The notes: generated from the letters alone by a model not told the origin. 64,000 nt of DNA from an uncultured Draconibacterium sp. (GCF_963676735.1 NZ_OY781464.1:3381001-3445000), one strand, 5' to 3'. Shown: positions 1 through 9,543, counted from the first letter of the stretch. Made by a program: numbers and translations.

Positions 1-2
1 AG

Positions 3-131
3 CCTGATGTTCTAATTAATGTGTCGCGTGATGCCTGCGGAACGTATGATTTTTACAAAGCAAACGAACTGATTGAAATGGGACGTTATTCTGCCATTCT
101 TGAACTGGATAAATTAAAATTTAATGCCTGA
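3..131 (+). CDS. C-terminal end of an upstream gene, possibly patatin-like phospholipase (partial)
   Basis: An open frame enters from the left edge and ends at TGA 129-131, giving the last 42 residues of a protein. The tail contains GTYDFYKANELIEMG, which resembles the C-terminal aspartate-phenylalanine helix of Bacteroidota patatin-like phospholipases. The catalytic regions lie outside the window, so this is a resemblance only. The stop overlaps the start of the next gene (ATG at 124), which suggests translational coupling. Confidence 0.45.
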   Translation, partial: PDVLINVSRDACGTYDFYKANELIEMGRYSAILELDKLKFNA

Positions 132-690
132 AATACTCATTATAAATAATGCCGAGCCAGGTATCACCAAATTTGCCGACCCCATCATTAAAATTGTTCA
201 ACAAACGGGGAACAAAGCCGTATTTATTGAATATGCCGACTGCCAAATGATAAATCTTAAAGCGTTTGATGGAGTCATTTTAACCGGTTCGCCTCAGGGC
301 GATGATATTGTTGAACACCATTTATCCTACTTTCGTTGGCTAAAAACCTACGATAAGCCCGTATTGGGAATTTGTGCCGGACATCATTTAACCGGTTATT
401 TGTACGGTGCAACTTTACTCCGAAGTCAGGAACCCGAATCGGGCGATTTCGAAGTAGAAATCGTTAGAACCGATTCGCTGTTATATAACCTCCCGCAAAA
501 GTTTACTGTTAGACAAATGCATAACGACTCAATAACTTTACCTAACGAATTTGAATTGCTGGTTACATCCAACACTTGTAAAAACCAGCTCATGAAACAC
601 AAAAACAAACCTTTGTACACTTGTCAGTTTCACCCCGAGTTTTATAATCATCAGTTAATCCGAAATTTTATAATGCTCTGTGTAAATTGA
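124..690 (+). CDS. Class I glutamine amidotransferase-like protein
   Basis: 188-residue stand-alone class I glutamine amidotransferase (GMP-synthase GATase type). The nucleophile elbow GICAGHH places the catalytic Cys at residue 84, and the CQFHPEF motif supplies His170 and Glu172, so the triad is complete. An LTGSPQGDD segment near residue 53 matches the substrate-binding loop. Members hydrolyse glutamine to ammonia or act on gamma-glutamyl compounds. No synthetase partner is visible and the true substrate is unknown. The start overlaps the preceding stop, so the gene is probably the second of an operon with the patatin-like gene. It is convergent with asnB. Confidence 0.8.
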   Translation: MPEILIINNAEPGITKFADPIIKIVQQTGNKAVFIEYADCQMINLKAFDGVILTGSPQGDDIVEHHLSYFRWLKTYDKPVLGICAGHHLTGYLYGATLLRSQEPESGDFEVEIVRTDSLLYNLPQKFTVRQMHNDSITLPNEFELLVTSNTCKNQLMKHKNKPLYTCQFHPEFYNHQLIRNFIMLCVN

Positions 691-709
691 GTAAAATAAT
701 CATTAAAAA

Positions 710-734
710 AGCCACCCGCAAAAAACGGATGGCT
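710..734 (-). terminator. Rho-independent terminator of asnB
   Basis: Stem AGCCACCCG / CGGATGGCT (one mismatch) with a 7-nt A-rich loop. On the minus strand it is followed by six T. It lies about 30 nt after the asnB stop and may also stop the convergent amidotransferase transcript. Confidence 0.75.
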
Positions 735-762
735 CTTTGATTTGATTGATTGACTACAATCC

Positions 763-2451
763 TTATTTCTTTTTAATATCGGTAAATTTTGCACCTTTCT
801 CATGAACGGCGTTAACGGCGCGTCCTGATGGATCGGCATTGCCCTGAAATGATGCATCCCACTCGAGTGCAGCGGCGGTACTACAAGCAATTGAAGCCTC
901 TGAAGGCACACAAGATGCAGCAGCATCTGACGGGAAATGCTCGCTATAAATCTCACGATACACATATTCTTCTTTGTTCATTGGTGGATTTACCGGGAAA
1001 CGATATTGGGCATTTGCCATCATTTCGTCGCTTACTTTATCGTTTGCAATTTGCTTCAAAGTGTCAATCCACCCGTAACCAACACCATCCGAGAATTGTT
1101 CTTTCTGGCGCCAGGCCACTTCTTCCGGCAGGTATTTGGCAAATCCTTCACGCAAACAATGTTTCTCCATTTTTCCGTCTTTTGCCATTTTTGCCTCAGG
1201 ATTAAAACGCATAGCCACATCCAGAAACTCTTTGTCAAGAAATGGTACGCGACCTTCAACACCCCACGAAGCCAGTGATTTATTGGCGCGTAAACAATCG
1301 TATAGGTTTAATCGCCTAACTTTTCTTACACTTTCTTTATGAAACTCTTCGGCATTTGGTGCTTTATGGAAATATAAATATCCGCCAAAAATCTCATCAG
1401 CACCTTCTCCGGTAAGCACCATTTTAATTCCCATTGATTTAATTACCCGTGCAATCATGTACATGGGAGTGGATGCACGAACAGTTGTAACATCGTAGGT
1501 TTCGATATGGTAAATTACATCGCGAATAGCATCAAGACCTTCCTGGATAGTATAATGAATTTCGTGGTGAACCGTTCCGATGTGATCGGCAACTTTTCGG
1601 GCAGCAGCCAAATCAGGCGACCCTTCCAAACCAATAACAAAGGAGTGTAATTGTGGCCACCAGGCATCTTTTGTTCCGCCTTCTTCAATACGCTTTGAGG
1701 AGAATTTTTTCGCCAGCGCCGAAGTAATCGATGAATCCAGACCACCAGAAAGCAACACTCCATACGGAACGTCGGACATTAACTGACGTTGCACCGCATC
1801 TTCAAGCGATTGTGCCAGCTCTTCAATACTTGCCGGATTATCTTTTACATTTTCAAACTCTTCCCATTCGCGAACATGCCATTTTTTATACTCGCCTTCT
1901 TTACTATACAAATAATGCCCCGGAGGGAATTCCTCAATTTTAGTACAAAAACCTTCTAATGACTTTAATTCGGAAGCTACATAATAGTTACCCCATTTAT
2001 CCCAACCCTGATACAAAGGAATAATTCCGATGTGGTCGCGTCCAATCAGGTAAGCATCATTTTCTTCGTCGTACAGAGCGAAGGCAAAAATGCCATTCAT
2101 TTCATCCAAAAACTTTTCTTTTTTGTCTTTGTACAGGGCCAGGATAACTTCACAGTCCGACCCGGTTTGAAAATCGTATACGCCATCATATCGTTTCCGA
2201 ATCTCACGATGGTTATAAATTTCACCATTTACTCCTAAAATGAGCTTACGGTCTTTGCTGTATAATGGCTGCCCACCCGACTCCGGGTCGACAATTGAAA
2301 GGCGTTCGTGCGCAATTATTGCTTTTTCTCCGCAATAAATACCCGACCAGTCAGGTCCGCGATGACGCAATTTTTTACTCATCATTAGCACCTGGGGGCG
2401 CAAATCCTGGGCTTTAACTTTTAAATCAAATGCTCCTACAATTCCACACAT
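763..2451 (-). CDS. asnB: Asparagine synthetase B (glutamine-hydrolysing)
   Basis: 562 residues, close to the usual ~554 of AsnB. It makes asparagine from aspartate, glutamine and ATP in the cytoplasm. Met-Cys2 at the N-terminus is the glutaminase nucleophile after Met removal, with RLSIVD and NGEIYN of the GATase-II domain at about residues 50-80. The synthetase domain carries the PPi loop SGGLDSS at 235-241. The start at 2451 is fixed by the required MCGI N-terminus. The gene is transcribed alone, with its own promoter upstream and a terminator downstream. The last ~45 residues are Ala-rich and look divergent. Confidence 0.96.
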   Translation of the reverse strand: MCGIVGAFDLKVKAQDLRPQVLMMSKKLRHRGPDWSGIYCGEKAIIAHERLSIVDPESGGQPLYSKDRKLILGVNGEIYNHREIRKRYDGVYDFQTGSDCEVILALYKDKKEKFLDEMNGIFAFALYDEENDAYLIGRDHIGIIPLYQGWDKWGNYYVASELKSLEGFCTKIEEFPPGHYLYSKEGEYKKWHVREWEEFENVKDNPASIEELAQSLEDAVQRQLMSDVPYGVLLSGGLDSSITSALAKKFSSKRIEEGGTKDAWWPQLHSFVIGLEGSPDLAAARKVADHIGTVHHEIHYTIQEGLDAIRDVIYHIETYDVTTVRASTPMYMIARVIKSMGIKMVLTGEGADEIFGGYLYFHKAPNAEEFHKESVRKVRRLNLYDCLRANKSLASWGVEGRVPFLDKEFLDVAMRFNPEAKMAKDGKMEKHCLREGFAKYLPEEVAWRQKEQFSDGVGYGWIDTLKQIANDKVSDEMMANAQYRFPVNPPMNKEEYVYREIYSEHFPSDAAASCVPSEASIACSTAAALEWDASFQGNADPSGRAVNAVHEKGAKFTDIKKK

Positions 2452-2487
2452 ATTCGTAAATTTTCTAAGCTGTCAATAATAATGCAC

Positions 2488-2517
2488 CAAAAATAATCAC
2501 TTTGTCAATACTACAAA
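2488..2517 (-). promoter_or_regulatory. Predicted asnB promoter (Bacteroidota type)
   Basis: On the minus strand TTTG (2514-2517), an 18-nt spacer and TATTTTTG (2488-2495) match the Bacteroidota -33 TTTG / -7 TAnnTTTG pattern, with a spacer one or two nt shorter than typical. The start point would be near 2481, giving a ~30-nt leader. Confidence 0.55.
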
Positions 2518-3055
2518 ATTATTTCTGACATATTTCTATGGATATTAACATTTAACTATCTTTTTAAGAGCCAAACAATAAATAATAGATCAAAATAATA
2601 ATTCATTTTTTCAGACTACCCCCATCCTAAACATGGCAAATTATAATTTTCAAACAGCTTTTCGCCAGCACCCCCCCAAAAAAACCAGCACAACAAACAC
2701 AAATAAGGTATTTTTTTAGCTTGAAGCCCCAATTATAAGAATTAGCAAAACAATCACCTCTTTTATAACAATTCAAGTAATTCATTAACATTCAGTGTGG
2801 TTCTGTAGCAAATAACTACTAAACTGCACAAAAGATGATGCCACGGGGTATAATAAAAAATAAGCCAGGTGAGAAAATCTTGCCAAACTTAAGACAATTT
2901 TATTCTCTTACCCATTTGTTTTAAACAAGCTGACTATTGTTTAGCAAAGTTTAGGAAAAGGCTATCCTTATTAAAATTAGATTGATTTATAGTAAAGCCA
3001 CAAGTACTGATTGAAGGTACCATAAATAAAAGTGACGAGTTTTTTAAAAGTCTGC
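2518..3055. other. Intergenic stretch without recognised features
   Basis: AT-rich spacer between the asnB promoter and the end of the small cluster at 3056. I see no credible ORF, tRNA or strong hairpin; a run of seven C followed by A-rich sequence at about 2671-2685 is the only compositional oddity. Confidence 0.6.
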
Positions 3056-3355
3056 CTACAAGAATTGAATTTGTATGTTTTCGCCAACCTGCTCAAAGTT
3101 GTATGCTCCTCCCCGATGAAGTTCACATTTTCGCTTGGCACATTCATTTTTAAGGTTGGCAAATAAATTCTGAGCATCTTTTTCAATACAGTCTTCATGG
3201 AAAAAACAGTTAAGCTCGTAATTGTTTTCATCATTAAACTGAATGATAAATGCTCCATGTTCCGGAAAAACCAAATCTTCGTAGGCATAACTAATATCAA
3301 GGCCGGTTGCATTATTTACAATCTGCCTGACGGCTTCAAGGTCTCTGTAATTCAT
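3056..3355 (-). CDS. Hypothetical protein next to NifX-like gene
   Basis: 99-residue soluble protein that I do not recognise. It has four Cys (about residues 50, 56, 72 and 76; the last two in CAKRKC), a mixed alpha/beta pattern, and no signal peptide or membrane segment. It is third in a minus-strand cluster after the NifX-like and Nif11-like genes, 64 nt behind the latter, so it is probably co-transcribed with them. The overlapping frame at 2977-3312 has poor composition and is rejected. Confidence 0.6.
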   Translation of the reverse strand: MNYRDLEAVRQIVNNATGLDISYAYEDLVFPEHGAFIIQFNDENNYELNCFFHEDCIEKDAQNLFANLKNECAKRKCELHRGGAYNFEQVGENIQIQFL

Positions 3356-3419
3356 AATTTAATTGTTAATGTGCCAAAAGTCGACAGAGCGACGTTTTAT
3401 TAAAGGCTAATTTCTATTT

Positions 3420-3641
3420 TTATAAGGATAAGAACCACATTCGAATTTGTTGATAAACTTCAGCTTGCTCGTAGGTTTGACATTTTACCAATTGCATATT
3501 TACGGCATCATCAAACTCAGGCTCAGAAAAGCCAATTTCCTGCATCAGATGTTCTTTAGATGGCGCTTTGTAGCAGGCCTTTCGGAATTCTCGTTCTGTT
3601 GTTGCTCTTTTTACGAATTTTATTGCTTTATCAATTGCCAT
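3420..3641 (-). CDS. Nif11-like small protein
   Basis: 73 residues. The pattern of an N-terminal helix (AIDKAIKFVKRATTEREFRK), a spacer, a Gly-Phe turn (EIGFSEPEF) and a second helix resembles the Nif11 domain, known from nitrogen-fixation loci and RiPP leader peptides. No Gly-Gly cleavage site or Cys/Ser-rich core follows, so a RiPP precursor role is unlikely. It starts 5 nt after the NifX-like gene, which argues for a shared operon and related function. The assignment is by eye. Confidence 0.5.
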   Translation of the reverse strand: MAIDKAIKFVKRATTEREFRKACYKAPSKEHLMQEIGFSEPEFDDAVNMQLVKCQTYEQAEVYQQIRMWFLSL

Positions 3642-3646
3642 AACTA

Positions 3647-4045
3647 TTAGTTTTTACAAGCCGTTGAACTACATGAATTGCATCCACTCTCGCATCCCCA
3701 CAACTCGCGGGCTGCTTTTGATGTAAATGACTCGAGTTGGTTTTGGGTAAAAAAATCTATGTTTCTATTTACATTGCTTCCGCGTGCTTTAAACACCGAT
3801 AAACCATTACGTGTAAAAACCTGTAGAACCATTGGCGGCAAATAACTGCTGATGATTGTACTTATTCCCATCCGTTTCAGTTCGTGCGTAAACTCTCCCG
3901 GGTTCGGACTAATTTCTGTAGCTTTTTTCCACTCAAATGATTTGCGGTCAGAATCATAAATACACACAAACCTGGCGTTATGGAAGCCGTGTGCAATTTT
4001 CTCTTTTCCTGTTTCCCTGTTGGCAATTGGTAGCATCACTTTCAT
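3647..4045 (-). CDS. NifX/NafY-family (dinitrogenase FeMo-cofactor-like) protein with Cys-rich tail
   Basis: 132 residues. The fold pattern matches the Nitro_FeMo-Co family (NifX, NafY, C-domain of NifB): an MKVMLPIANRE start, a strand with FVCIYD, a helix ELKRMGISTIIS, and a mid-protein LPPMVLQVFTRNGLSVFKA segment. The extreme C-terminus (from residue ~117) has five Cys in CESGCNSCSSTACKN, a plausible Fe-S or metal-binding tail. The family binds metal-sulfur clusters; many members occur in organisms without nitrogenase, and no nif structural genes are visible here. First gene of the three-gene cluster. Confidence 0.7.
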   Translation of the reverse strand: MKVMLPIANRETGKEKIAHGFHNARFVCIYDSDRKSFEWKKATEISPNPGEFTHELKRMGISTIISSYLPPMVLQVFTRNGLSVFKARGSNVNRNIDFFTQNQLESFTSKAARELWGCESGCNSCSSTACKN

Positions 4046-4249
4046 ATCTTATACTATTTTTTTGCGAGGGTAAACAAATGCAATACCAAAATAAAAATAC
4101 CGATGATAACCAACTACTTACGCAATACACTTTACTAAAACTGTTCTTTTTTGTAAGAAATTTGGTGTAAATCCTACAAAAATGTAAGTTCTTATTCCTG
4201 GTTAAAGCCGTTCAGCATTTCGCCGACACTTTTATTGATAAAATGGCGG

Positions 4250-5689
4250 TTAAAGGTTTGTTTCGGTCTTTTTAAGTATCCGCTGAAAAGTATAATGGCC
4301 GTAGAAATTTTCGATGCCAAAAAGTTGTGCCGTCAAGCGGTCATTTTGTATATGCCCTTTAAATTCAATTATTTTACCGCTGCCGGAATGAAAAGTAAAA
4401 CACAATTGTTTTCCAATCATTTGAAGATTATCTACCGTATGACTTTGATTTTCATTGTTCAGCCTTAATTCAGCCCCCACTGCATCGTTATTCATACTGA
4501 AAATAAGCGTTATGGTTGGCAAGTCGTTAATACCTTTGGCGTTACCAGTCCATTTTCCTTTAAAAAAATGATTCTGCTTTTCGGTATACGAATCAGTATG
4601 ATCGACAAGCCGGGCAACAAACTCATCTGCACTTAAACCACCATAGCCATAAAAATCCTGGGGCACTATTTGCATTAGTTCGTTCTGAAGAAAAGTTTGC
4701 ATTATTTCCTTGTTGTAGTCTTTAAAACGAGGCAAAACATCGGCTTCAAACTCCGTATTAATATTTATCACCCGGGCAGGACTCGAATTATTGAAATCAA
4801 TTTTCGTCATATCGACAATTTTCATTTCCGGGCTCATTCGGGTTCTAAAATATACATTCTTGCCGTTGGCATCAAATAAAACCGACCACTCCGGATCATC
4901 GTAAACACGTAACGTTTTTAGCATATAAAATCCATAATCGATTGGGTCAGTTTCGGGATTATATTGGTTTATTAATGTTGCTGTTCGTACAAAACGAGGC
5001 ACATTGGGGTCGTTGATATCGGGCTTGAATTCGCCACCAAAACCTTCAAAATATTTTAATAATTCGAGTTCCCTTTTATAAGGCGTATTAAAAAGCGCCG
5101 GTATGGGCATATCGTCTCCGGAATGCACCACCACTTTGCCTTTAATAAAGGCTATAGCAGCAGTTTTTCCGTTAGCATCGCCCACAAAATAATGCCAGGT
5201 CCAGCCATCAATTTCCACTTCTGATGCACACTTTATGGCCTCTGCCGTGGTTGAAAAATTATCGAGAATGTATTGCATCCAGTTCATCTGGTTTAGCTTG
5301 GGCAAACTATCATTCTTCGGATAATCGGCCTCTTCGTTCATTTCCCAGATAAACAACCCGGCTTCGTTCATTCCTCCATCCGGAGAGTCTTTACCAAAAT
5401 TATTGAAGGTTACCGATCCATATCGTGAGATCCAGCTGTGCGACGACGGGTTTAAGCGATCTTTTGTAATTATCTCGCTCCAGGAACGGCCCTTTTTAAA
5501 TATCCCGCGTTTATTAATAAAAACCAGGCCCGGCACACCAATATCGCCCTCGTTTAGGTTATGACCATAAACCAGCGTATTTCCTTTTTGTAGTTTAAAA
5601 GTTGAACAGGCCAGCACAGTTTTATGATTAGGCAGCATTAAAAATAAAGAAGTAACAAACAGCGCAATTATAGTTTGTTCAATTCTCAT
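4250..5689 (-). CDS. Secreted linear amide C-N hydrolase (choloylglycine hydrolase/penicillin acylase-like)
   Basis: 479 residues. A signal peptide (hydrophobic residues 6-20) ends just before Cys28 in ACSTFKLQKG. N-terminal-nucleophile amidases of the bile-salt hydrolase/penicillin V acylase superfamily use such an exposed Cys. GHNLNEGD and an NEAGLFIWEMN segment fit the Ntn core up to about residue 330. The final ~100 residues form an extra beta-rich domain (from FKGKWTGNAKG). The protein probably acts outside the inner membrane on acylated amines or lactones; the substrate cannot be read from the sequence. Transcribed alone. Confidence 0.75.
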   Translation of the reverse strand: MRIEQTIIALFVTSLFLMLPNHKTVLACSTFKLQKGNTLVYGHNLNEGDIGVPGLVFINKRGIFKKGRSWSEIITKDRLNPSSHSWISRYGSVTFNNFGKDSPDGGMNEAGLFIWEMNEEADYPKNDSLPKLNQMNWMQYILDNFSTTAEAIKCASEVEIDGWTWHYFVGDANGKTAAIAFIKGKVVVHSGDDMPIPALFNTPYKRELELLKYFEGFGGEFKPDINDPNVPRFVRTATLINQYNPETDPIDYGFYMLKTLRVYDDPEWSVLFDANGKNVYFRTRMSPEMKIVDMTKIDFNNSSPARVININTEFEADVLPRFKDYNKEIMQTFLQNELMQIVPQDFYGYGGLSADEFVARLVDHTDSYTEKQNHFFKGKWTGNAKGINDLPTITLIFSMNNDAVGAELRLNNENQSHTVDNLQMIGKQLCFTFHSGSGKIIEFKGHIQNDRLTAQLFGIENFYGHYTFQRILKKTETNL

Positions 5690-5817
5690 TTTGTAATTTT
5701 TTCGTTAGTTGTTATATGACGCAAAAACTTTCTCACAGTTACTTAAATAGTTTAACAAATATCAAATGTGGCTTGTTCGGCTTTTGTTTTAAGCTCCTTA
5801 AGAATTACTTCCAAAAG

Positions 5818-5851
5818 AAAAGCCACCCTCCGAATTCGGAAAGTGGCTTTT
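5818..5851 (-). terminator. Terminator after acyl-CoA dehydrogenase
   Basis: Stem AAAAGCCAC / GTGGCTTTT (9 bp) enclosing the palindrome CCGAATTCGG. It lies 29 nt beyond the stop of the acyl-CoA dehydrogenase and is followed by a T-rich tract on the minus strand. Confidence 0.8.
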
Positions 5852-5879
5852 CTATCTTTGGTTTAAAAGCTATTCGCTC

Positions 5880-7592
5880 TTATTGCATTTCAAATTTATA
5901 ATCGCCAAGATCTGACAATTCTGAGGCACGAATAAACTCGGCATGCGCTTTCACTTGTGCTTTAGCAAAATTAATGTAGTTTTTAGCTGATTTCAGGAAC
6001 ATACCATCGCGGTTGGTATCGAGCAAAAGCAGGTAGCTCATTACAATGTGCCCGGCCATCTCAACCAATCTACGAGCGTGGAAATCAATAAACTCATTAT
6101 CATTAGCCGCAGTTACTTTTTTTACTGCTTCTTCGTAATCGGCAGTCAGAATAATTAGCGTACGTTTCAGGTACTCCAATGTTGGCGATACTTTCTCAGC
6201 TTCATATACACGAATCTGATTCAGGTAGCCACCGGTTGTTACTCCACGTATTGCAGCCACAACCTGCAGCTGGGTAGTTCCTTCATAAATCGAAGTAATA
6301 CGGGCATCGCGGTAAATACGTTCAACCGGATAGTCTTTCATAAAACCAGACCCACCATGAATTTGCACTGCATCATAAGCCAACTGGTTCGAATACTCAC
6401 TGGTCATTCCTTTTGCCAATGGAGTATAAATATCAGCCAAACGCTGGTATTTTTTCATTTCCTGGCGTTCTTCTTTTTCCAGCTTGCGCTCTTCGGCAAT
6501 ATGCATGTATGTTTTATATACATCAACAAAACGTGCCGTTTCATACAACAAGGTACGCGAGGCATCGAGTTTTGCTTTCATTAGCGACAACATTTCGTAA
6601 ACTGCCGGAAATTTGATAATGGCTTTTCCGAACTGCATACGTTCGTTAGCGTAAGCCACTGCTTCGCGGTAAGCTGCTTCTGAAACACCTACTGATTGCG
6701 CAGCAATCCCCAAACGCGCTCCGTTCATCAGGGCCATTACGTATTTTATCAAGCCCATTTTTCGTGAGCCAACCAATTCTCCGGGTGCATCTTTAAACAC
6801 CAACTCGCATGTTGGCGAACCAATAATTCCCATTTTATGCTCGATACGACGAACGGTTACTCCGCCACTATTTTTGTCGTAAATAAACATAGAAAGACCT
6901 CTGCCATCTTTTGTTCCGGGCTCTGAGCGGGCCAAAACCAAAGAGATTTCGCCATCGCCATTTGTAATGAAACGTTTTACACCATTCAACAACCAGGTTT
7001 GTTTTTCTTCGCTCCAGGTTGCTTTTAGCTGCACGGCCTGCAGGTCTGATCCGGCATCAGGTTCGGTTAAATCCATTGCCATGGTATCGCCGGCGCAAAC
7101 ACGCGGAAGGTACTTTTGTTTTTGCTCTTCCGATGCAAATTCGTTTATGGTTTCGGCACAATCCTGCAAACCCCAAACATTAACAAAACCGGCATCAGCG
7201 CGCGAAACAATATCGGCTGCCATAATGTAAGGCACAATAGGAAAGTTTAAGCCATCATATTTATAAGGTAAAGACATCCCCATTAAACCAGCCTGGTTTA
7301 ATGCATCAATATTTTCCTGTGTTCCACGTGCGTAAATTACGCGTCCGTCAACAACCTGTGGCCCCTCTGCATCAATACTTTCTGCATTTTCGGCAATAAT
7401 TTCTCCGCAAATTTCGCCAACTACATCCAAAACCCGGTCGTAGTTATCAATTGCGTCTTCATAATCGTGTGGCGCAAAATCAAATTCATCCTTAAACGTA
7501 TATTCGCGTTCTTTCAGACGAACAATTTCCTTCATTAAAGGATGATTCAAATGAAATTTTATCTCGCTATTATCTGTATAGTAATTTGCCAT
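5880..7592 (-). CDS. Acyl-CoA dehydrogenase (long form)
   Basis: 570 residues, longer than the ~380 of classical enzymes, with an N-terminal extension and ~120 extra C-terminal residues as in the long Bacteroidota/proteobacterial forms. DLTEPDAGSD (174-183) is the signature of the middle domain, FITNGDGE follows, and Glu437 in SIYEGTTQLQ is the expected catalytic base. It oxidises acyl-CoA to trans-2-enoyl-CoA and passes electrons to ETF. The etf genes immediately upstream (23-nt gap) complete that electron path. Last gene of the operon. Confidence 0.92.
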   Translation of the reverse strand: MANYYTDNSEIKFHLNHPLMKEIVRLKEREYTFKDEFDFAPHDYEDAIDNYDRVLDVVGEICGEIIAENAESIDAEGPQVVDGRVIYARGTQENIDALNQAGLMGMSLPYKYDGLNFPIVPYIMAADIVSRADAGFVNVWGLQDCAETINEFASEEQKQKYLPRVCAGDTMAMDLTEPDAGSDLQAVQLKATWSEEKQTWLLNGVKRFITNGDGEISLVLARSEPGTKDGRGLSMFIYDKNSGGVTVRRIEHKMGIIGSPTCELVFKDAPGELVGSRKMGLIKYVMALMNGARLGIAAQSVGVSEAAYREAVAYANERMQFGKAIIKFPAVYEMLSLMKAKLDASRTLLYETARFVDVYKTYMHIAEERKLEKEERQEMKKYQRLADIYTPLAKGMTSEYSNQLAYDAVQIHGGSGFMKDYPVERIYRDARITSIYEGTTQLQVVAAIRGVTTGGYLNQIRVYEAEKVSPTLEYLKRTLIILTADYEEAVKKVTAANDNEFIDFHARRLVEMAGHIVMSYLLLLDTNRDGMFLKSAKNYINFAKAQVKAHAEFIRASELSDLGDYKFEMQ

Positions 7593-7615
7593 TTTCTCGT
7601 AATTTATTGACGTGA

Positions 7616-8635
7616 CTACTTGGTGTTCTTTTTATAATACTTAATCATCTTCGGAATAACATCCGCAACATCTCCTGTAATTACATAATCAGCAATTGCA
7701 TTAATCGGAGCTTCAGGATCGGTATTAATTGCAATAATCTGTGCTGCTTCTTCCATTCCGGCAGTATGCTGAATTTGCCCCGAAATACCACAGGCAATAT
7801 ATAATTTAGGACGAACAGTAACTCCGGTTTGTCCAATTTGTCTTTCATGGTCGGCATATCCGGCATCAACTGCCGCGCGTGAAGCGCCAACTTCGCCTCC
7901 CAACACCTCAGCCAAATCATAAAGCAGTTTAAAGTTTTCTTTTGACCCTACACCATATCCTCCTGAAACGATAATTGGAGCGCCTTTGATGTTTACTTTA
8001 CTTTTCTCCATATGTCGCTCAATGATTTCAACCACAAAATCGGTATCGCTTACATACTTCGCAACATCAAGGTCTACCACTTTACCTTTGTATTTCGGAT
8101 CAAGAATCTCTTTTTTCATCACTCCCTCACGCACGGTTGCCATTTGTGGCCTGCAATCAGGATTAATAATAGTTGCAATAATATTTCCTCCGAAGGCAGG
8201 ACGAATCTGATACAACAAATTATCGTACTTTTTATCCTGCTTTTTATCGTAGTGTTCGCCAATTATCAAGCTTGTGCAATCGGCAGTTAGTCCACTATGT
8301 AAGGCTGATGATACGCGCGGGCCTAGATCTCGTCCTATGGAAGAAGCTCCCATAAGGGCAATTTGTGGCTTTTGTTCCTGAAACAGATTAACCACAACCG
8401 ATGTGTGAGGCAAAGTTTGATAAGGATATAACCGTGCATCATCGGCCAGATACAAAGTATCAACACCGTAAGGAATTACTTGCCCGGCAACACTTCCCAG
8501 TTGGTGCCCTACGGCAATTGCTTCCAATTTACAATTTAACTCATTCGCCAGTGCACGGCCTTTTGTCAACAACTCTTGACTAACTTCAGCTACCTGGCCA
8601 TCTTCTATTTCGCAATAAACAAATACGCTGCTCAT
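7616..8635 (-). CDS. etfA: Electron transfer flavoprotein subunit alpha
   Basis: 339 residues. The N-terminal alpha/beta domain is followed by the C-terminal FAD domain, seen in IVSGGYGVGSKENF, GASRAAVDAGY, QIGQTGVTVRP, LYIACGISGQIQH and INTDPEAPI, which are ordered as in EtfA. With EtfB it carries electrons from acyl-CoA dehydrogenase towards the quinone pool. It is the second gene of the etfB-etfA-acyl-CoA dehydrogenase operon, 32 nt after etfB. Confidence 0.95.
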   Translation of the reverse strand: MSSVFVYCEIEDGQVAEVSQELLTKGRALANELNCKLEAIAVGHQLGSVAGQVIPYGVDTLYLADDARLYPYQTLPHTSVVVNLFQEQKPQIALMGASSIGRDLGPRVSSALHSGLTADCTSLIIGEHYDKKQDKKYDNLLYQIRPAFGGNIIATIINPDCRPQMATVREGVMKKEILDPKYKGKVVDLDVAKYVSDTDFVVEIIERHMEKSKVNIKGAPIIVSGGYGVGSKENFKLLYDLAEVLGGEVGASRAAVDAGYADHERQIGQTGVTVRPKLYIACGISGQIQHTAGMEEAAQIIAINTDPEAPINAIADYVITGDVADVIPKMIKYYKKNTK

Positions 8636-8667
8636 TTTCTCAATTTTAATTTATTTATTTAATGGCA

Positions 8668-9543
8668 TTAGCCAATAGTGTGACTCTTAATTAACTCCAG
8701 CATCATTTCTTCAATTTCGGCATCCTCACCCGAAATTACTTTCGAATCTTTGGCCTGAAGAACTACGTTCTCAATTGATTTCACTTTTGTTGGAGATCCT
8801 GTTAACCCTAATTGAGAAGCATCAGATTCAATATCGTTCACAGTCATTTCCTGAATCATAAGATCCGGACGCTCGTTGTATAATACGGTATAATCTTCAT
8901 TCTCTTTCTGAAGTTCGGTAACCGTTCTAGCCCGCTTATATTTCATTAGTCGTTTAGCATTACGCGAACGGCAGTCGGGTGCTGAACCATTAACAGTTAT
9001 AACCAATGGAAGAGGTGCCTTAACTGTTTCAACGCCATTCTCTAAACGACGTTTTACGGTAATATTTTTACCTTTTAGGTCAACAATTTCTTCAACATAA
9101 GTAACCTGCAACAATCCTAATTTTTCGGCAACCTGAGGTCCAACCTGGGCGGTATCACCATCAATTGCCTGACGACCGGCAACAATGATATCAATTTTTC
9201 CCATTTTTTTTAGTGCCTGTCCAATGGCATAGGATGTGGCGAGCGTATCTGAACCGGCAAAAGCTCGGTCGGTAAGCAGAACACCACCGTCGGCACCGCG
9301 GTATAAACCTTCGCGAATAATATCGGCAGCCCTTCCCGGGCCCATGGTTAAAATTTTGATTGTCGATTCCGGGTATTGGTCTTTAATACGTAAAGCTTGT
9401 TCCAACGCATTTAAATCTTCAGGGTTGAAGATTGCAGGTAGCACTGCCCTATTCACTGTACCGTCAGCTTTCATTGCATCTTTCCCTACATTTCTTGTAT
9501 CGGGAACCTGCTTTGCCAAAACAATAATGTTATAAGCCTTCAT
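8668..9543 (-). CDS. etfB: Electron transfer flavoprotein subunit beta
   Basis: 291 residues, slightly longer than the ~255 typical. AKQVPDTRNV near the N-terminus, NPEDLNALEQALRIKD, and AGRQAIDGDTAQVGPQVAE are EtfB hallmarks (AMP-binding and EtfA interface). It is the first gene of the operon. The ~750 bp upstream contain a perfect inverted repeat that could be an operator. Confidence 0.95.
   Translation of the reverse strand: MKAYNIIVLAKQVPDTRNVGKDAMKADGTVNRAVLPAIFNPEDLNALEQALRIKDQYPESTIKILTMGPGRAADIIREGLYRGADGGVLLTDRAFAGSDTLATSYAIGQALKKMGKIDIIVAGRQAIDGDTAQVGPQVAEKLGLLQVTYVEEIVDLKGKNITVKRRLENGVETVKAPLPLVITVNGSAPDCRSRNAKRLMKYKRARTVTELQKENEDYTVLYNERPDLMIQEMTVNDIESDASQLGLTGSPTKVKSIENVVLQAKDSKVISGEDAEIEEMMLELIKSHTIG

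Noticed and set aside
2977..3312. 111-residue minus-strand ORF overlapping the 99-residue gene
   Set aside because: Different frame, Met/Thr/Phe-rich composition and extends into AT-rich spacer; the 3056-3355 frame is better.
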